From Streptomyces sp. NL15-2K (GTDB taxonomy: Bacteria; Actinomycetota; Actinomycetes; Streptomycetales; Streptomycetaceae), in contig NZ_CP130630.1 of the NCBI RefSeq assembly GCF_030551255.1, positions 8,413,501 to 8,477,500 of the forward strand: a stretch of 64,000 bases of DNA, given 5' to 3'. Below, one piece after another: positions 26,945 through 35,838 of the stretch; position 1 is the stretch's first letter, and each line of letters begins with the position of its first letter. The notes under the pieces were generated by a model. That model was given only the letters and a program-made list of their open reading frames with translations, was not told the DNA's origin and searched no databases. Position numbers and translations under genes: made by a program.

Positions 26945-26978
26945 TGGGTTTTGCTGACACTTGGGTTTTGCTGACACT
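26945..26978. repeat. Perfect 17-bp tandem duplication in the gabT leader
   Basis: TGGGTTTTGCTGACACT (plus-strand reading) occurs twice without a gap, ending 10 bp before the gabT start codon and touching its ribosome site. It may be a duplicated regulator site or a recent replication slip. Confidence 0.9.
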
Positions 26979-27177
26979 TGCCTTCTTTTCTCGCAGGCTA
27001 GGACGGGGGCCGGGGGGTGGGCATGCTCCATGTGGGCGTTCTCGGCAGCACGGCTTGTCCGTCTTGGACAGGGAGAGTCCGTGCGAGCCCGGCCGCGTAA
27101 GCGGTGAACTCCCTTGGCGAGGGCGTTAGATTGACTCGCTGATGGTGGACGGAACGGCTGGTCAGGGAGCAGAGGCG

Positions 27178-29304
27178 ATGGACAGCGACGGGACGCAGGA
27201 CGCGCGGGGTACGCATGCGAACCCTGTGCCACGTCCGGCGGGACCGCCGGAGGTTCCGGCGATGCCGCCGCGGCCACCCGCGGCACCGGGTGTGCCGCCG
27301 AGGCCGGACGGGTCGGCGTTCCTCGCCTGGCTGCGGGCGCCGCGGCCGGAGGCGGCGCCCGGCGTGTGGCGGTTCGGGCACAAGCCGCGGCCGGCGGAGG
27401 AGCCCGAGCAGATCCCGACACGGCAGCTGCTCAGCGGGGCGGTGATCGCCTTCCTCGTGGGCTGGCTGATCTGGTCGCTGCTGTGGAACGGCTACCTCGG
27501 CGGCTGGTGGGTGCTGCCCCTTGAGCTGTTCACCCCGGACTCCTGGCGGCACAGCAACGACCGCGTCGGCAATGCCATCCTCTGGTACACGTACTACACC
27601 CTGATCGCCCTCGCGATCATGCTCGCCGTCGGCCGCCTCGGCCGCTGGGGCGAGGTCTGGCGGCGCTACGGCCCGTCCGCCTGGCGCCGCGCCGTACCGG
27701 CAGCCGAGCGGCCGCCCGCCCCCGAGCAGGACCCCGCCGAGTGGCCCCAGCTGCGCGCCGCCGGGGCCGTCGACGCCGCCGAGCGGCTCGCCGCCGAGGC
27801 CCGCGCCGGGCTGATGCGAGACGTCGACCACGCCCGGATCGCCCGCGCCTGGCAGGGTGTGCGCAGCGGCCGGCACAGCCTCGCCACCTTCACAAGTGCG
27901 GTGCTCAGCGACGGCGCCGCCGCCTGCCTGCACCCCTCCGGCGAGCGCGACCTGCCCACCCGTCTCGCCCCCCACGACCTGGTCACCGGCCAGGTCCGCC
28001 TCGGCACCACGGCCGACGACGCCCGCAACCCGTACGCCTACCGCGGCACCGGCCTCGGCCTCGGCCCCGATCTGCTCGGCACCTCGCTCCTCGCCGTCGG
28101 ACCGGCCGGCTCCGGCAAGACCGCCACCATCGTCCAGCCGCTCGCCGAGTCGCTGTGCCTGCACGCGCTCGCCGGGCGGGCCGCCGTCGTCGTGGTCGGC
28201 GCGGCGGGCGCGGGGCTCGGCCCGGCCGACGCCTACGACGTCGTCGTACGGATCGGCAATCCGGAGTCCGTCTACGACCTCGACCTGTACGGCGGTACGA
28301 CGGACCCGGACGAGGCGGCGGGCGTGCTCGCCGAAGCCCTCGTCGGGGACCTCGCCGAACCCCACCAGGGCGGGGACACCCGCCGGTCCACCACCGTCCT
28401 CGCCCAGCTCCTCGGGCCGTTCCGGGCGGTCCACGGCCGCTTCCCCTCCGTACCGGAGCTACGGCAGCTGCTCGACGGCTCGCCCGGACCGCTGGCCGCG
28501 CTGCGCAAGGGGCTGGACGACTCCGGACAGGAGTCGCTGCTGCGCGAACTGGACGCGCGGGAACGGCAGCTGGGGCACCCGGGAGACGTGAGCGGGGTGC
28601 TCGCGGACCGTGTGGCGCTGCTCGACCGGCCGGCCTTCGCGGGCTTCTTCGACACCTCCGGACAGTCACGTCCCTTCTCCCTGAAGGCGCTGGACCACCC
28701 CGTGCGGGTGCGCGTCGACCTGCCCCAGCGCGGGCACGCCGACGCCTCGCGGATGCTGGCGCGGCTGATGCTCGCCCAGTTCACGGCGAGCGTCGCGGTA
28801 CGGGAGGACCGGTCGCTGTTCGCCTGCCTGGTGCTCGACGACGCCACGGGCGTGGTGACCCCGGAGGCCGTCCGGGGCATCCAGCGGCTGCGGTCGGGCA
28901 ACGCGGGAGTGGTGCTGACCCTGCGCACCCTGGACGACGTACCGAGGCCGCTGCGCGGGCCGCTGCTCGGCGCCATCGGGTGCCGGATGGCGCTGTCCGG
29001 GCTCACACCGTGGGACGGGCAGGACTTCGCCGAGGTGTGGGGCAAGGAGTGGATCGAGGCGCGGGACGTCACCGACCGGCAGATCATCGCGGAGACCCCG
29101 GCCGGCAAGGCGCTGCACGCGGTGCGGCGGGTGATCACCGGGAAGGCGCCGACCGCGCGGGCCGTGACCGTACGGCAGGTCGAGCGGGAGCGGTGGTCGC
29201 CCTCCGAGCTGGCGCACGGGGTGCCGCCCGGCCACGCGGTGCTGTCGCTGACGAATGTGAAGGGGGAGCACGCGCCGCCGCTGCTGGTGGATCTGCGTCA
29301 CTGA
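27178..29304 (+). CDS. Large membrane-associated ATP/GTP-binding protein
   Basis: A 708-residue protein. The N-terminus is proline-rich (1-60). Two transmembrane helices follow (about 85-105 and 135-155). A FtsK/HerA/TraG-like P-loop ATPase then has Walker A GPAGSGKT (308-315) and a Walker-B-like LFACLVLDDATG. It resembles the ATP-binding membrane proteins conserved in Streptomyces next to GABA genes, whose job is unknown. I chose ATG 27,178 because of GGGAG 8 nt upstream. A -10-like TAGATT lies at 27,127-27,132. The in-frame ATG at 27,142 has no ribosome site. Confidence 0.78.
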   Translation: MDSDGTQDARGTHANPVPRPAGPPEVPAMPPRPPAAPGVPPRPDGSAFLAWLRAPRPEAAPGVWRFGHKPRPAEEPEQIPTRQLLSGAVIAFLVGWLIWSLLWNGYLGGWWVLPLELFTPDSWRHSNDRVGNAILWYTYYTLIALAIMLAVGRLGRWGEVWRRYGPSAWRRAVPAAERPPAPEQDPAEWPQLRAAGAVDAAERLAAEARAGLMRDVDHARIARAWQGVRSGRHSLATFTSAVLSDGAAACLHPSGERDLPTRLAPHDLVTGQVRLGTTADDARNPYAYRGTGLGLGPDLLGTSLLAVGPAGSGKTATIVQPLAESLCLHALAGRAAVVVVGAAGAGLGPADAYDVVVRIGNPESVYDLDLYGGTTDPDEAAGVLAEALVGDLAEPHQGGDTRRSTTVLAQLLGPFRAVHGRFPSVPELRQLLDGSPGPLAALRKGLDDSGQESLLRELDARERQLGHPGDVSGVLADRVALLDRPAFAGFFDTSGQSRPFSLKALDHPVRVRVDLPQRGHADASRMLARLMLAQFTASVAVREDRSLFACLVLDDATGVVTPEAVRGIQRLRSGNAGVVLTLRTLDDVPRPLRGPLLGAIGCRMALSGLTPWDGQDFAEVWGKEWIEARDVTDRQIIAETPAGKALHAVRRVITGKAPTARAVTVRQVERERWSPSELAHGVPPGHAVLSLTNVKGEHAPPLLVDLRH

Positions 29305-29440
29305 GCAGGGGTCATTGAGCAGGGCATGGGGCTTGGGGCGCACCGGGACCGTACGGTGAGGCAGAATCACCATAGGTCGTTCATACGCGACGGCCAAAAG
29401 CTCACAAAGATCACGATGGTCACACATATCTGAAGGCCTC

Positions 29441-31120
29441 ATGCCCCCGACGCTCACCTCGCTCGTCCACCACTCCGCGCTCAAGCTGACCGTACGCGCG
29501 GGCGAGGACCGACTGGACGTGCCCGTCCGCTGGGCGCACGTCAGTGAGCTCGCCGATCCCGTCCCCTACATGGAGGGCGGGGAGCTGCTCCTGATCACCG
29601 CGCTCCAGCTGGACGCGGAGGACCCGGAAACGATGGCCCGCTATGTGAAGCGCCTGGTCGGGGCAGGGGTCGTCGGGCTCGGCTTCGGCGTCGGGGTCAA
29701 CTACGACGAGATCCCCGCGGCGCTCGTCGAGGCCGCCGAGCAGGAGGGGCTGCCGCTGCTGGAGGTGCCGCGCCGCACGCCCTTCCTCGCCATCAGCAAG
29801 GCCGTGTCGGCGGCGATCGCGGCCGACCAGTACCGGGCGGTGACGGCGGGCTTCGCCGCTCAGCGCGAACTGACCAAGCAGGCGCTGACGGAGGGACCGG
29901 AGGGGCTGCTCGCCGAACTCGCGTCGCAGGTGGACGGATGGGCGGCGCTGTACGACGCGTCCGGCGCCGTCGTCGCGACCGCACCGGAGTGGGCGGGGCG
30001 GCGGGCCGCCCGGCTGACGGCGGATGTGGAACGGCTGCGGGAGCGGCCCGCGCCCGCGTCGTCGGTGGTGGGCGGGCCGGACCACGAGGACCGCGTCGAG
30101 CTGCACTCGCTGGGGACGGGGCGCCGATCGCGGGCGGCGCTCGCCGTGGGGACGGCCGCGGCTCTCGGTACGGCCGAGCGGTACGCCGTCCACTCGGCCA
30201 TCGCGCTGCTGACGCTCACCACGGAACGCTCACGGTCCCTGCAGGCGGCCGAACAGCGGATCGGGGCGGCGGTCCTGCGCATGCTGCTCGCGGGCGAGCC
30301 GGACCATGCGCGGACGGTGGCAGGGGACCTGTACGGGGAGCTGTTGGACGCCCCGTTCCGGATGATCGTCGCCGAGTCGGCCTCCTCCACGTCGGCCGCC
30401 CGCGTGCGGGCCGACGGCCGCGCACACGGGCCGCTGACCAAGCCGACGGCCGCCGCGCTCGCCGCCGCCGACACGGGCGGTGATCCGCTGGGCGCGCTCG
30501 TCGAGGTCGTGGAGTCGGCGGCGGCGCGGTCCGGGGAGGCCGTGCTGGTCGTGCCCGAAGGGGAGGGCGAGGGGGAGCGGTTGGTGGTGCTGGCCGCGGA
30601 CGGGGGTGCCGCGGTGGCCGCGTGCGGGGAGTACGCGGCGGCGGTGGAGGCGGCGCGGGCCGGCATACGGGATCAGACGGCGCCCGGCGACGAGGACGAA
30701 CTGGTCGTGGGGCTGTCGGCACCGGCCGGCCCGATCGCGGCCGCCTCCGCGTACAAGCAGGCCGAGCAGGCGTTGTCGGTGGCGCGGCGGCGGGGCCGGG
30801 TGTGCGTCGAGCACGAGCAGATGGCGGCGGGGTCGGTGCTGCCGTTGCTCGCCGACGACGCGGTGAAGGCGTTCGCGGACGGGTTGCTGCGGGCACTGCA
30901 CGAGCACGACGCGACCGGGCGGGGGGATCTGGTGGCCTCGCTGCGGGCGTGGCTGTCGCGGCACGGGCAGTGGGACGCGGCGGCGGCGGACCTCGGGGTT
31001 CACCGGCACACGCTGCGGTACCGGATGCGGCGGGTGGAGGAGATCCTGGGGCGGTCGCTGGACGATCCGGATGTGCGGATGGAGTTGTGGCTGGCGTTGA
31101 AGGCGACGTCGGCGGAGTAG
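29441..31120 (+). CDS. PucR family transcriptional regulator
   Basis: A 559-residue PucR-type regulator. The N-terminal PucR domain (about 1-130) contains WAHVSELADPVPYMEGGELLL. A GGDEF-like/CdaR middle part follows, and a C-terminal helix-turn-helix (about 500-555) contains LGVHRHTLRYRMRRVEEILGR. The ATG has GAAGG at 4 nt. PucR-type GabR activates GABA catabolism in Corynebacterium, so control of gabT and the 36,457 dehydrogenase is a reasonable guess. The duplicated 17-bp motif upstream of gabT is a candidate target. It is the last gene before the inserted island. Confidence 0.85.
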   Translation: MPPTLTSLVHHSALKLTVRAGEDRLDVPVRWAHVSELADPVPYMEGGELLLITALQLDAEDPETMARYVKRLVGAGVVGLGFGVGVNYDEIPAALVEAAEQEGLPLLEVPRRTPFLAISKAVSAAIAADQYRAVTAGFAAQRELTKQALTEGPEGLLAELASQVDGWAALYDASGAVVATAPEWAGRRAARLTADVERLRERPAPASSVVGGPDHEDRVELHSLGTGRRSRAALAVGTAAALGTAERYAVHSAIALLTLTTERSRSLQAAEQRIGAAVLRMLLAGEPDHARTVAGDLYGELLDAPFRMIVAESASSTSAARVRADGRAHGPLTKPTAAALAAADTGGDPLGALVEVVESAAARSGEAVLVVPEGEGEGERLVVLAADGGAAVAACGEYAAAVEAARAGIRDQTAPGDEDELVVGLSAPAGPIAAASAYKQAEQALSVARRRGRVCVEHEQMAAGSVLPLLADDAVKAFADGLLRALHEHDATGRGDLVASLRAWLSRHGQWDAAAADLGVHRHTLRYRMRRVEEILGRSLDDPDVRMELWLALKATSAE

Positions 31121-31568
31121 GTACCCGGGGTGGGTGCGGGCGCCTGCCGGGGCTCCGCCCCCGGACACCCGGGGCCTATGCCCATCCACCACCCGCGCTT
31201 GGATGAATGGTCAGCAACATCTCAGCGTGTCCGGCGCGCAGTGACGAGCGTTGCTCAGCCGCGTCCAGCCCGTCCGGCGCCGTCGGGTGATGTAGCGACC
31301 TGCACTGGCGAATCCGGTTGGTCGACACGAGGCCGACGACCGGGATCAAGGGGGAATTGGCAGATCTGTTCCACCTCCGCGAAGGAAAACCCCAGGTGAG
31401 GTGGCCGTGCCGGTGGAACAGATCTGCCAATCACTGGGTGAGCGTCCGGGCCCCGCGCAGATCGCGTCGTGACCCGGGGTGAGGGCCTCGTGCAGCCCGC
31501 CTGGAGTCCGGCAGTCCGTATCGCTACACCACGCGGCGGGACGCCACCCGCGTTACAGGGTCTGGCAG
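31121..31568. other. Gene-poor gap at the left edge of the island
   Basis: No convincing gene is seen in these 448 bases. Positions 31,150-31,175 hold a GGGGCTCCGCCCC-type GC palindrome common between Streptomyces genes and perhaps terminating the PucR gene. The rest includes the long inverted repeat at 31,356-31,431. Base composition drops slightly compared with the flanking core. Confidence 0.5.
31356..31431. repeat. Perfect 20-bp inverted repeat
   Basis: ATTGGCAGATCTGTTCCACC (31,356-31,375) returns as its exact complement at 31,412-31,431, with a 36-bp loop. Each arm contains the 8-bp palindrome CAGATCTG. It could be a pair of regulator sites, a recombination core site or a remnant of a mobile element end. 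Confidence 0.85.
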
Positions 31569-31736
31569 CTACCGAACGCTTGTAGAACGGGGAGGAGCCG
31601 ACGCCTCGCGCGGCGGGAGCGGGCGCAGGTGCTGCGGATTGCAGAGCGGCTGGCCAGGTTTCCAGGCGGCAGGGTCGGCTACGACGCAGCGGCCGTGTCC
31701 GGGCATGCCGTGCGGGATGCCGTTTTCATCGATCAT
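31569..31736 (-). CDS. Small hypothetical protein of the island
   Basis: A 55-codon frame starting at ATG 31,736 with AAAGG about 9 nt upstream. It overlaps the end of the preceding 108-residue gene by 11 bp, as expected for the last member of a compact operon. The N-terminus reads MIDENGIPHGMPGHGRCVV, followed by a Pro/Arg-rich tail. No known domain is recognised. Confidence 0.45.
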   Translation of the reverse strand: MIDENGIPHGMPGHGRCVVADPAAWKPGQPLCNPQHLRPLPPREASAPPRSTSVR

Positions 31737-32052
31737 GGGCACTGCCTTTCGAGCCGTTTGCTTGGTGCTGGGGGTGCGGCTGCGCCCCGTGGGCGTCGCT
31801 CTCCCGGTAGGGGTTGCCCTCCGCAGGTGTGACGCGCCAATAGGTCTCGATCATGGCGTTGTACTGCCTGTGGCTGGGATTGCGTCCGGTGTGCTTCAAG
31901 GCCCAAATCTCCACAGGGGCACGGTCGTTGTCCGACGCCAGGGATTCCTCGCCGCACTCCATGCACCCGGCGGAATAGATGGCCTGCGGGGCGCCCTCGC
32001 CGGTCTCCGGCCCTAGCGTCCACTCCGCAGCCTTGATGATCGAACGCGTCAC
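31726..32052 (-). CDS. DUF7848-like small protein of a mobile element
   Basis: A 108-residue protein with SIIKAAEWTLGPE, a C-x2-C pair (CMECGEES) and the WALKHTGRNPSHRQY / YWRV motifs. These are seen in small proteins carried by Streptomyces integrative elements and phages. The GTG start overlaps the upstream stop (GTGA) and has GGGGGG just before it. The Cys pair and a likely His may bind zinc. Function unknown. It is the third gene of a four-gene leftward operon. Confidence 0.7.
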   Translation of the reverse strand: MTRSIIKAAEWTLGPETGEGAPQAIYSAGCMECGEESLASDNDRAPVEIWALKHTGRNPSHRQYNAMIETYWRVTPAEGNPYRESDAHGAQPHPQHQANGSKGSAHDR

Positions 32053-32249
32053 AGTTCCCCCCTGCTCCGTCGGTTTGCTTCCGTCAGTTGCGCGCGCAGC
32101 CGGATAGCGGCATCGACGCAGCGCGGGCAGGAGCAAGCCGGGTATGTCTGGCGCACCTCCGGCACCTCTGCCGGTTTCACCGTGCGCTTCGCGCGCACCT
32201 GAGTGCGGACGCCGGTAACCGGGTTGATCCGGTAGACCTCAATCGTCAT
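32049..32249 (-). CDS. Small hypothetical protein with a CxCxxC motif
   Basis: A 66-residue basic protein. It contains the cysteine cluster CSCPRCVDAAIRLR, which may bind metal, after an N-terminal TIEVYRINPVTGVRT strand region. ATG 32,249 overlaps the upstream stop (TGATG) and its own stop overlaps the next GTG, so it is translated only as part of the operon. Proteins of this look are common in actinomycete conjugative elements. Function unknown. Confidence 0.65.
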   Translation of the reverse strand: MTIEVYRINPVTGVRTQVRAKRTVKPAEVPEVRQTYPACSCPRCVDAAIRLRAQLTEANRRSRGEL

Positions 32250-32626
32250 CACCGCGCATCGCTCCAAGGGCCCGCGCAGGGGCGCGCCTGGGCGCCTGGG
32301 CTGTCGCCCCGCTCCTCTGTCTCATGGGCGAGCAGGAAAGGCCGGACAAGGGCGCCTGTACGCTCCCAGGCTTCCTCCGCCTCCCAGTCGCGAGGCGGGA
32401 ACCACTCGGCGCGTCCCTGCGCCTCGGACGCCTCAACGGGCGGGGCGTATCGCTCCCTGCGGGTCCTGCGCGCGGTGACCAGACGTGCGCCCCAGACGTC
32501 CGGCGACGGCCGGTTACGGAGCGCCTGGGGAGCTTCCTGGGGCGTAGCCGGTCGGCGCCGGTTGCCGGGGGTGCAGCGCCTGAACGCCCGCCTCACTCGA
32601 TCGAGGGTTGTTCGTGATACATCCAT
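32249..32626 (-). CDS. Hypothetical protein, first gene of the island operon
   Basis: A 125-residue Arg-rich protein (MDVSRTTLDRVRRAFRR at the start, later WEAEEAWERTGALVRPFLLAHE). It has a basic N-terminal half and an acidic, helix-prone C-terminal half. No family is recognised. The ATG at 32,626 is preceded by AAGAGAG about 12 nt upstream. The gene is divergent from the XRE regulator, whose 176-bp gap it shares, so it probably responds to that regulator. Confidence 0.6.
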   Translation of the reverse strand: MDVSRTTLDRVRRAFRRCTPGNRRRPATPQEAPQALRNRPSPDVWGARLVTARRTRRERYAPPVEASEAQGRAEWFPPRDWEAEEAWERTGALVRPFLLAHETEERGDSPGAQARPCAGPWSDAR

Positions 32627-32802
32627 GGGTGGCTGCCTGCTCTCTTCAGGTGGTCCATGCCCCCGGCCGTTCCAGCGGTGCGGGGGTCCGTGCTGTCTGG
32701 CCATGCTGAAGGCCCGCGAGGGACGAAATCGCCCAGGTCCAGGGACAGTTGGGACGTCGCGGCGGTAGCGTGGAAGAACGCCCAAACGTCCTGGGGGAAG
32801 CC

Positions 32803-33573
32803 TTGAACACGGCGCTAAGATCAGCTATGGAGACTGCCGGTTTCTCACCTCGGAAACTGGCGGCCCGTGTGGGCGTTTCCGGCAAGACCGTTGAACGATG
32901 GGTTGCGGACGCTGAGCTAATCCCGCATGCCAGAAACCGGGAAGACGCCTGTAAGGCGTTGGGAGTTGACGAAGAAATGATCTGGCCGAAAGCGGTGAAG
33001 GACCGAATCAAGACCGGCGGCGACCGGGAGATTATCCGCTCCTATCCATACCGGTCGGCCTGCCCTTCCATGGTGTGGGGCGAATTGTTCGGGAATGCCA
33101 CGGACGAACTTTTCTTTGCTGGATACACGAACTACTTTCTGTGGCTCGACCAGCCTGCGTTCGTTGAGACCCTGCGAAAGAAACTCGAAAGCGGGTGCCG
33201 GGTGCGTTTCCTCCTTGGAGACCCTAACGGAGAGGTAACCCATAATCGGGAAACGATCGAAGATGTGGCGCTTTCGGTGTCCACTCGCATCCGCATCACC
33301 CTTGAACACCTCGGCAAGCTAGGCACGCATGAGGGATTGGAGACGCGTTTCTCTGCACCGGATGATGCAGTGAACCACGTGTCCCTGTCCGTCTTCCGAT
33401 TCGACAACGAAGCGTTGGTCACCCCGCACCTCGCTCGCCTGGTGGGCCATGATTCGCCACTCCTGCACCTGCGAAAGCGCGATAGCGGCGGGATGTTCGA
33501 CCGGTTCGCAGAGCATGCCGAAGAACTGTGGACTCGTGGCGTACAGGTAGACCGCATGACTGCAACGTCTTAG
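32803..33573 (+). CDS. XRE-type regulator with a DUF5919-like C-terminal domain
   Basis: A 256-residue protein. A helix-turn-helix covers about residues 1-55 (SPRKLAARVGVSGKTVERWVAD). A C-terminal domain follows, seen in Streptomyces proteins labelled DUF5919 (FFAGYTNYFLWLD, RVRFLLGDPNGE, HEGLETRFSAPDD), whose fold recalls phospholipase-D-like domains. The TTG start is chosen because homologues begin NTALR-x-AM and GGGGGAAG precedes it; an upstream GTG at 32,770 is possible. Third-position GC is clearly lower than in neighbouring core genes, indicating transfer. The IS-like element begins 14 bp after its stop. Confidence 0.8.
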   Translation: MNTALRSAMETAGFSPRKLAARVGVSGKTVERWVADAELIPHARNREDACKALGVDEEMIWPKAVKDRIKTGGDREIIRSYPYRSACPSMVWGELFGNATDELFFAGYTNYFLWLDQPAFVETLRKKLESGCRVRFLLGDPNGEVTHNRETIEDVALSVSTRIRITLEHLGKLGTHEGLETRFSAPDDAVNHVSLSVFRFDNEALVTPHLARLVGHDSPLLHLRKRDSGGMFDRFAEHAEELWTRGVQVDRMTATS

Positions 33574-33717
33574 CCGCCTGCGCCTAGGAGCGTGGGTCGG
33601 TAACGAGCAAGCCTTCGAGGGTTGGTGGTCGGATCTCTGGCGGTCTGGGGTTGTCGGCGGTGTCGGGGCGGGTGCGGGGCGTGGTTGCTGTGGAGGGTGA
33701 TGCTGCCGCCTGGGCGC

Positions 33718-35220
33718 TCAGGCTCGGGCGGCGGCCAGGCCGGGGGTTCCGACCTGCCCGAAGATCTTTCGCAGGTTGTGGCATGCTGCGAGTAGCCGCC
33801 ATTCGGCGCGGGCGCCTGCTTCGCCGCGTAGCAGGAGTCTGCGGCCGTCTTGGCAGGTCATGATCTGCCCGAAGACGGGTTCGACGATGGCTTTGCGTTG
33901 GGCGTAGGCGGCGCGTCCGGGTTTGGTGTGCAGTTTGCGGGCCATGCACTCGCGCGCCGTGGCGTCGGCCGGGATGCGTCCGCGCGGGGCGGGGCTGACG
34001 CGTTCGTCGTGGGACAGGCGGCCGGTGGCCATGAAGGTGTCGGTGCCGTGTTCTTCCTTGCGCTCGGCTGCGGCCTGAAGGTTCGCCTCGGAGCAGTAGC
34101 CCGCGTCGAGGAGCGCCTGACGTGCGTGGATTCCGGTGTTCGCGGCGGATTGGTCGAGCATGCCGGTGTAGTTGAGTGCGTCGGCGGGGTTGGTCGTGAC
34201 GTCGGCGGCGGTGATGATCTGGTGCGCGTCGTCCACCACGGCCTGGGCGTTGTATGCCTGGATGAACGCGCCGGCCCCGTTCTTCATGATGCGCGATTCG
34301 GGGTCGGTGAAGTTGGCCTGCGCCTTGTCCTTCGGCCGCGCGGTTTCGGCCGCCAGGTCGCCGACTTCGGCCACCGCCTCGGGTTCGTCGGTCCCGGCAC
34401 GCTTTTGGCGTCGCCGCTCCTTGTCCTCGGCGTGCTTGCGGGCCTTCTCGGCGGCCTCGGCCTCGATCTGCGCGCGGGCGGTCTGCAACCTGGCCAAGCG
34501 CTTTTCCCTGCGGTCGAGTTCGGCGGGCAGGTCTGTGTCCTTGTCGTCGGGCCCGAACCGCTCGTCCTCGGCGGCATCAAGAGCCTCGGCATCGGCCAGC
34601 AGGCCGGCGGCCGCCGCCTCGAGGCTGGCGATCTCGGCTTCGAGGCGTTCTTCCCTCTCCACCAGCCGGTTGTAGCTCATCGCCTTGTGCTTGGAGGCGT
34701 TGGCCTGCAGTTTCGTGCCGTCGAGTGCGACCCGGCCCATCTTGACCATGCCCAGTCGCTGCGCCAGGCGCAGCGACTGGGGGAAGATCCCGGCCAGGGC
34801 GTCCAGGTGCCGGGCCCTGAACCGGGATATCGACCGGTAGTCCGGCCCCGCCCCCGCGGCCAGATAGCGGAAGGCCACATCATCGATGCACTTGCGCTCG
34901 ATCGCCCGCGACGAGCGCACTCCGGTGGTGTACCCGTAGATCAGTAGCCGGACCATCAACCGCGGGTCATACGGCGGGAACCCGCGCTTCTCGGTGTAGG
35001 ACGCCAGGATCGGGCCCAGGTCGAGCGCCTCGTCGACCAGTTCGGCTACGAATCGGGCCAGATGCCCCTCGGGCAGCCACTCATCCAGTGACGGCGGCAG
35101 CATCAGCATCTGATCGGGGACGAACGCCCGGAAGGTCTTCTTCACCGCCACCGTCGGCGCGGTCTCCGGCTTCACCACCGCCGCCGGATCCACCTCGAAC
35201 AGGCCATCCCCACCAGACAT
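33718..35220 (-). CDS. IS1182-family transposase
   Basis: A 500-residue DDE transposase. The first aspartate is in VALDGTKLQANAS, the second in AVVDDAHQII, and the glutamate in AIVEPVFGQI. A long charged helical insert (about residues 195-300) lies between the first two. The N-terminal part has the family's FRAFVPDQMLMLPPSL. I chose ATG 35,220 with GGAG 9 nt upstream. A TTG at 35,253 would add eleven residues. The gene appears intact and lies entirely between the terminal repeats. Confidence 0.9.
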   Translation of the reverse strand: MSGGDGLFEVDPAAVVKPETAPTVAVKKTFRAFVPDQMLMLPPSLDEWLPEGHLARFVAELVDEALDLGPILASYTEKRGFPPYDPRLMVRLLIYGYTTGVRSSRAIERKCIDDVAFRYLAAGAGPDYRSISRFRARHLDALAGIFPQSLRLAQRLGMVKMGRVALDGTKLQANASKHKAMSYNRLVEREERLEAEIASLEAAAAGLLADAEALDAAEDERFGPDDKDTDLPAELDRREKRLARLQTARAQIEAEAAEKARKHAEDKERRRQKRAGTDEPEAVAEVGDLAAETARPKDKAQANFTDPESRIMKNGAGAFIQAYNAQAVVDDAHQIITAADVTTNPADALNYTGMLDQSAANTGIHARQALLDAGYCSEANLQAAAERKEEHGTDTFMATGRLSHDERVSPAPRGRIPADATARECMARKLHTKPGRAAYAQRKAIVEPVFGQIMTCQDGRRLLLRGEAGARAEWRLLAACHNLRKIFGQVGTPGLAAARA

Positions 35221-35268
35221 ACCAGGATTCTCCGTATGGAAGATCACGAACAAGAGGCGGCGTCGGGC

Positions 35269-35838
35269 TCAATCGCCTGAGCGACTGCCAAGATCCGCGG
35301 ACAGCGCCGCGTAGATGTACTCGCTCCCCCAGCGATCCCCGTCGAGGTCGTTCTCGACCAGGTGCGCCTCCCGGCGCATCCCGAGGCGCTCACAGACCCG
35401 CACAGACCCGGTGTTCTCCACATCCAGCCGTGCGTAGAGCCGGTGCACGCCCAGCCTGTCGAAGGCAAACCCGGCCAGCGCCACGGCCGCCTCAGTTGCA
35501 TAGCCGTGCCCCTGGTGACGTGGGTCGAGAGTCCAGCCGATCTCGGCCTGGGCGGCGCGGGCATCGGCCAGGGTGAGGCTCACCTCGCCAAGGACGCCGG
35601 GCTCATCGCGTCGGCAGACAGCGAGCGCCAGCTTGTCCCCGTCGGCGCGCCAGGCCGTCTGCGCCGCGCGCTCGGCGGCAACCTGCTCGCTGCGCTCACG
35701 CGTGTGCGCCGGCCGGTACAAGTAGCGCGCCACGCTCGGCAGGCTCTGGTAGGCGTACAGGTCGTCGGCGTCGCCGGGAGTGAACAGACGCAGTGACAAC
35801 CGGGCCGTGGTCAACGGCAGCAGCGAGGCGACGTCCAT
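35269..35838 (-). CDS. GNAT family N-acetyltransferase (transposon passenger)
   Basis: A 189-residue RimJ/RimL-type GNAT protein. TTARLSLRLFTPGDADDLYAY lies at the start, the acetyl-CoA motif region is WTLDPRHQGHGYATEA, and NTGSVRVCERLGMRRE follows. The ATG has GGAGG 5 nt upstream. It lies 48 bp upstream of the transposase on the same strand and inside the terminal repeats, so it moves with the element. Such enzymes acetylate ribosomal protein termini, small amines or drugs. The target here is unknown, but resistance or toxin neutralisation would explain carriage. Confidence 0.85.
   Translation of the reverse strand: MDVASLLPLTTARLSLRLFTPGDADDLYAYQSLPSVARYLYRPAHTRERSEQVAAERAAQTAWRADGDKLALAVCRRDEPGVLGEVSLTLADARAAQAEIGWTLDPRHQGHGYATEAAVALAGFAFDRLGVHRLYARLDVENTGSVRVCERLGMRREAHLVENDLDGDRWGSEYIYAALSADLGSRSGD

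Noticed and set aside
31176..31430. An 84-residue frame across the inverted repeat
   Set aside because: Both its ends are created by the inverted repeat itself, it has no good ribosome site and no recognisable domain.
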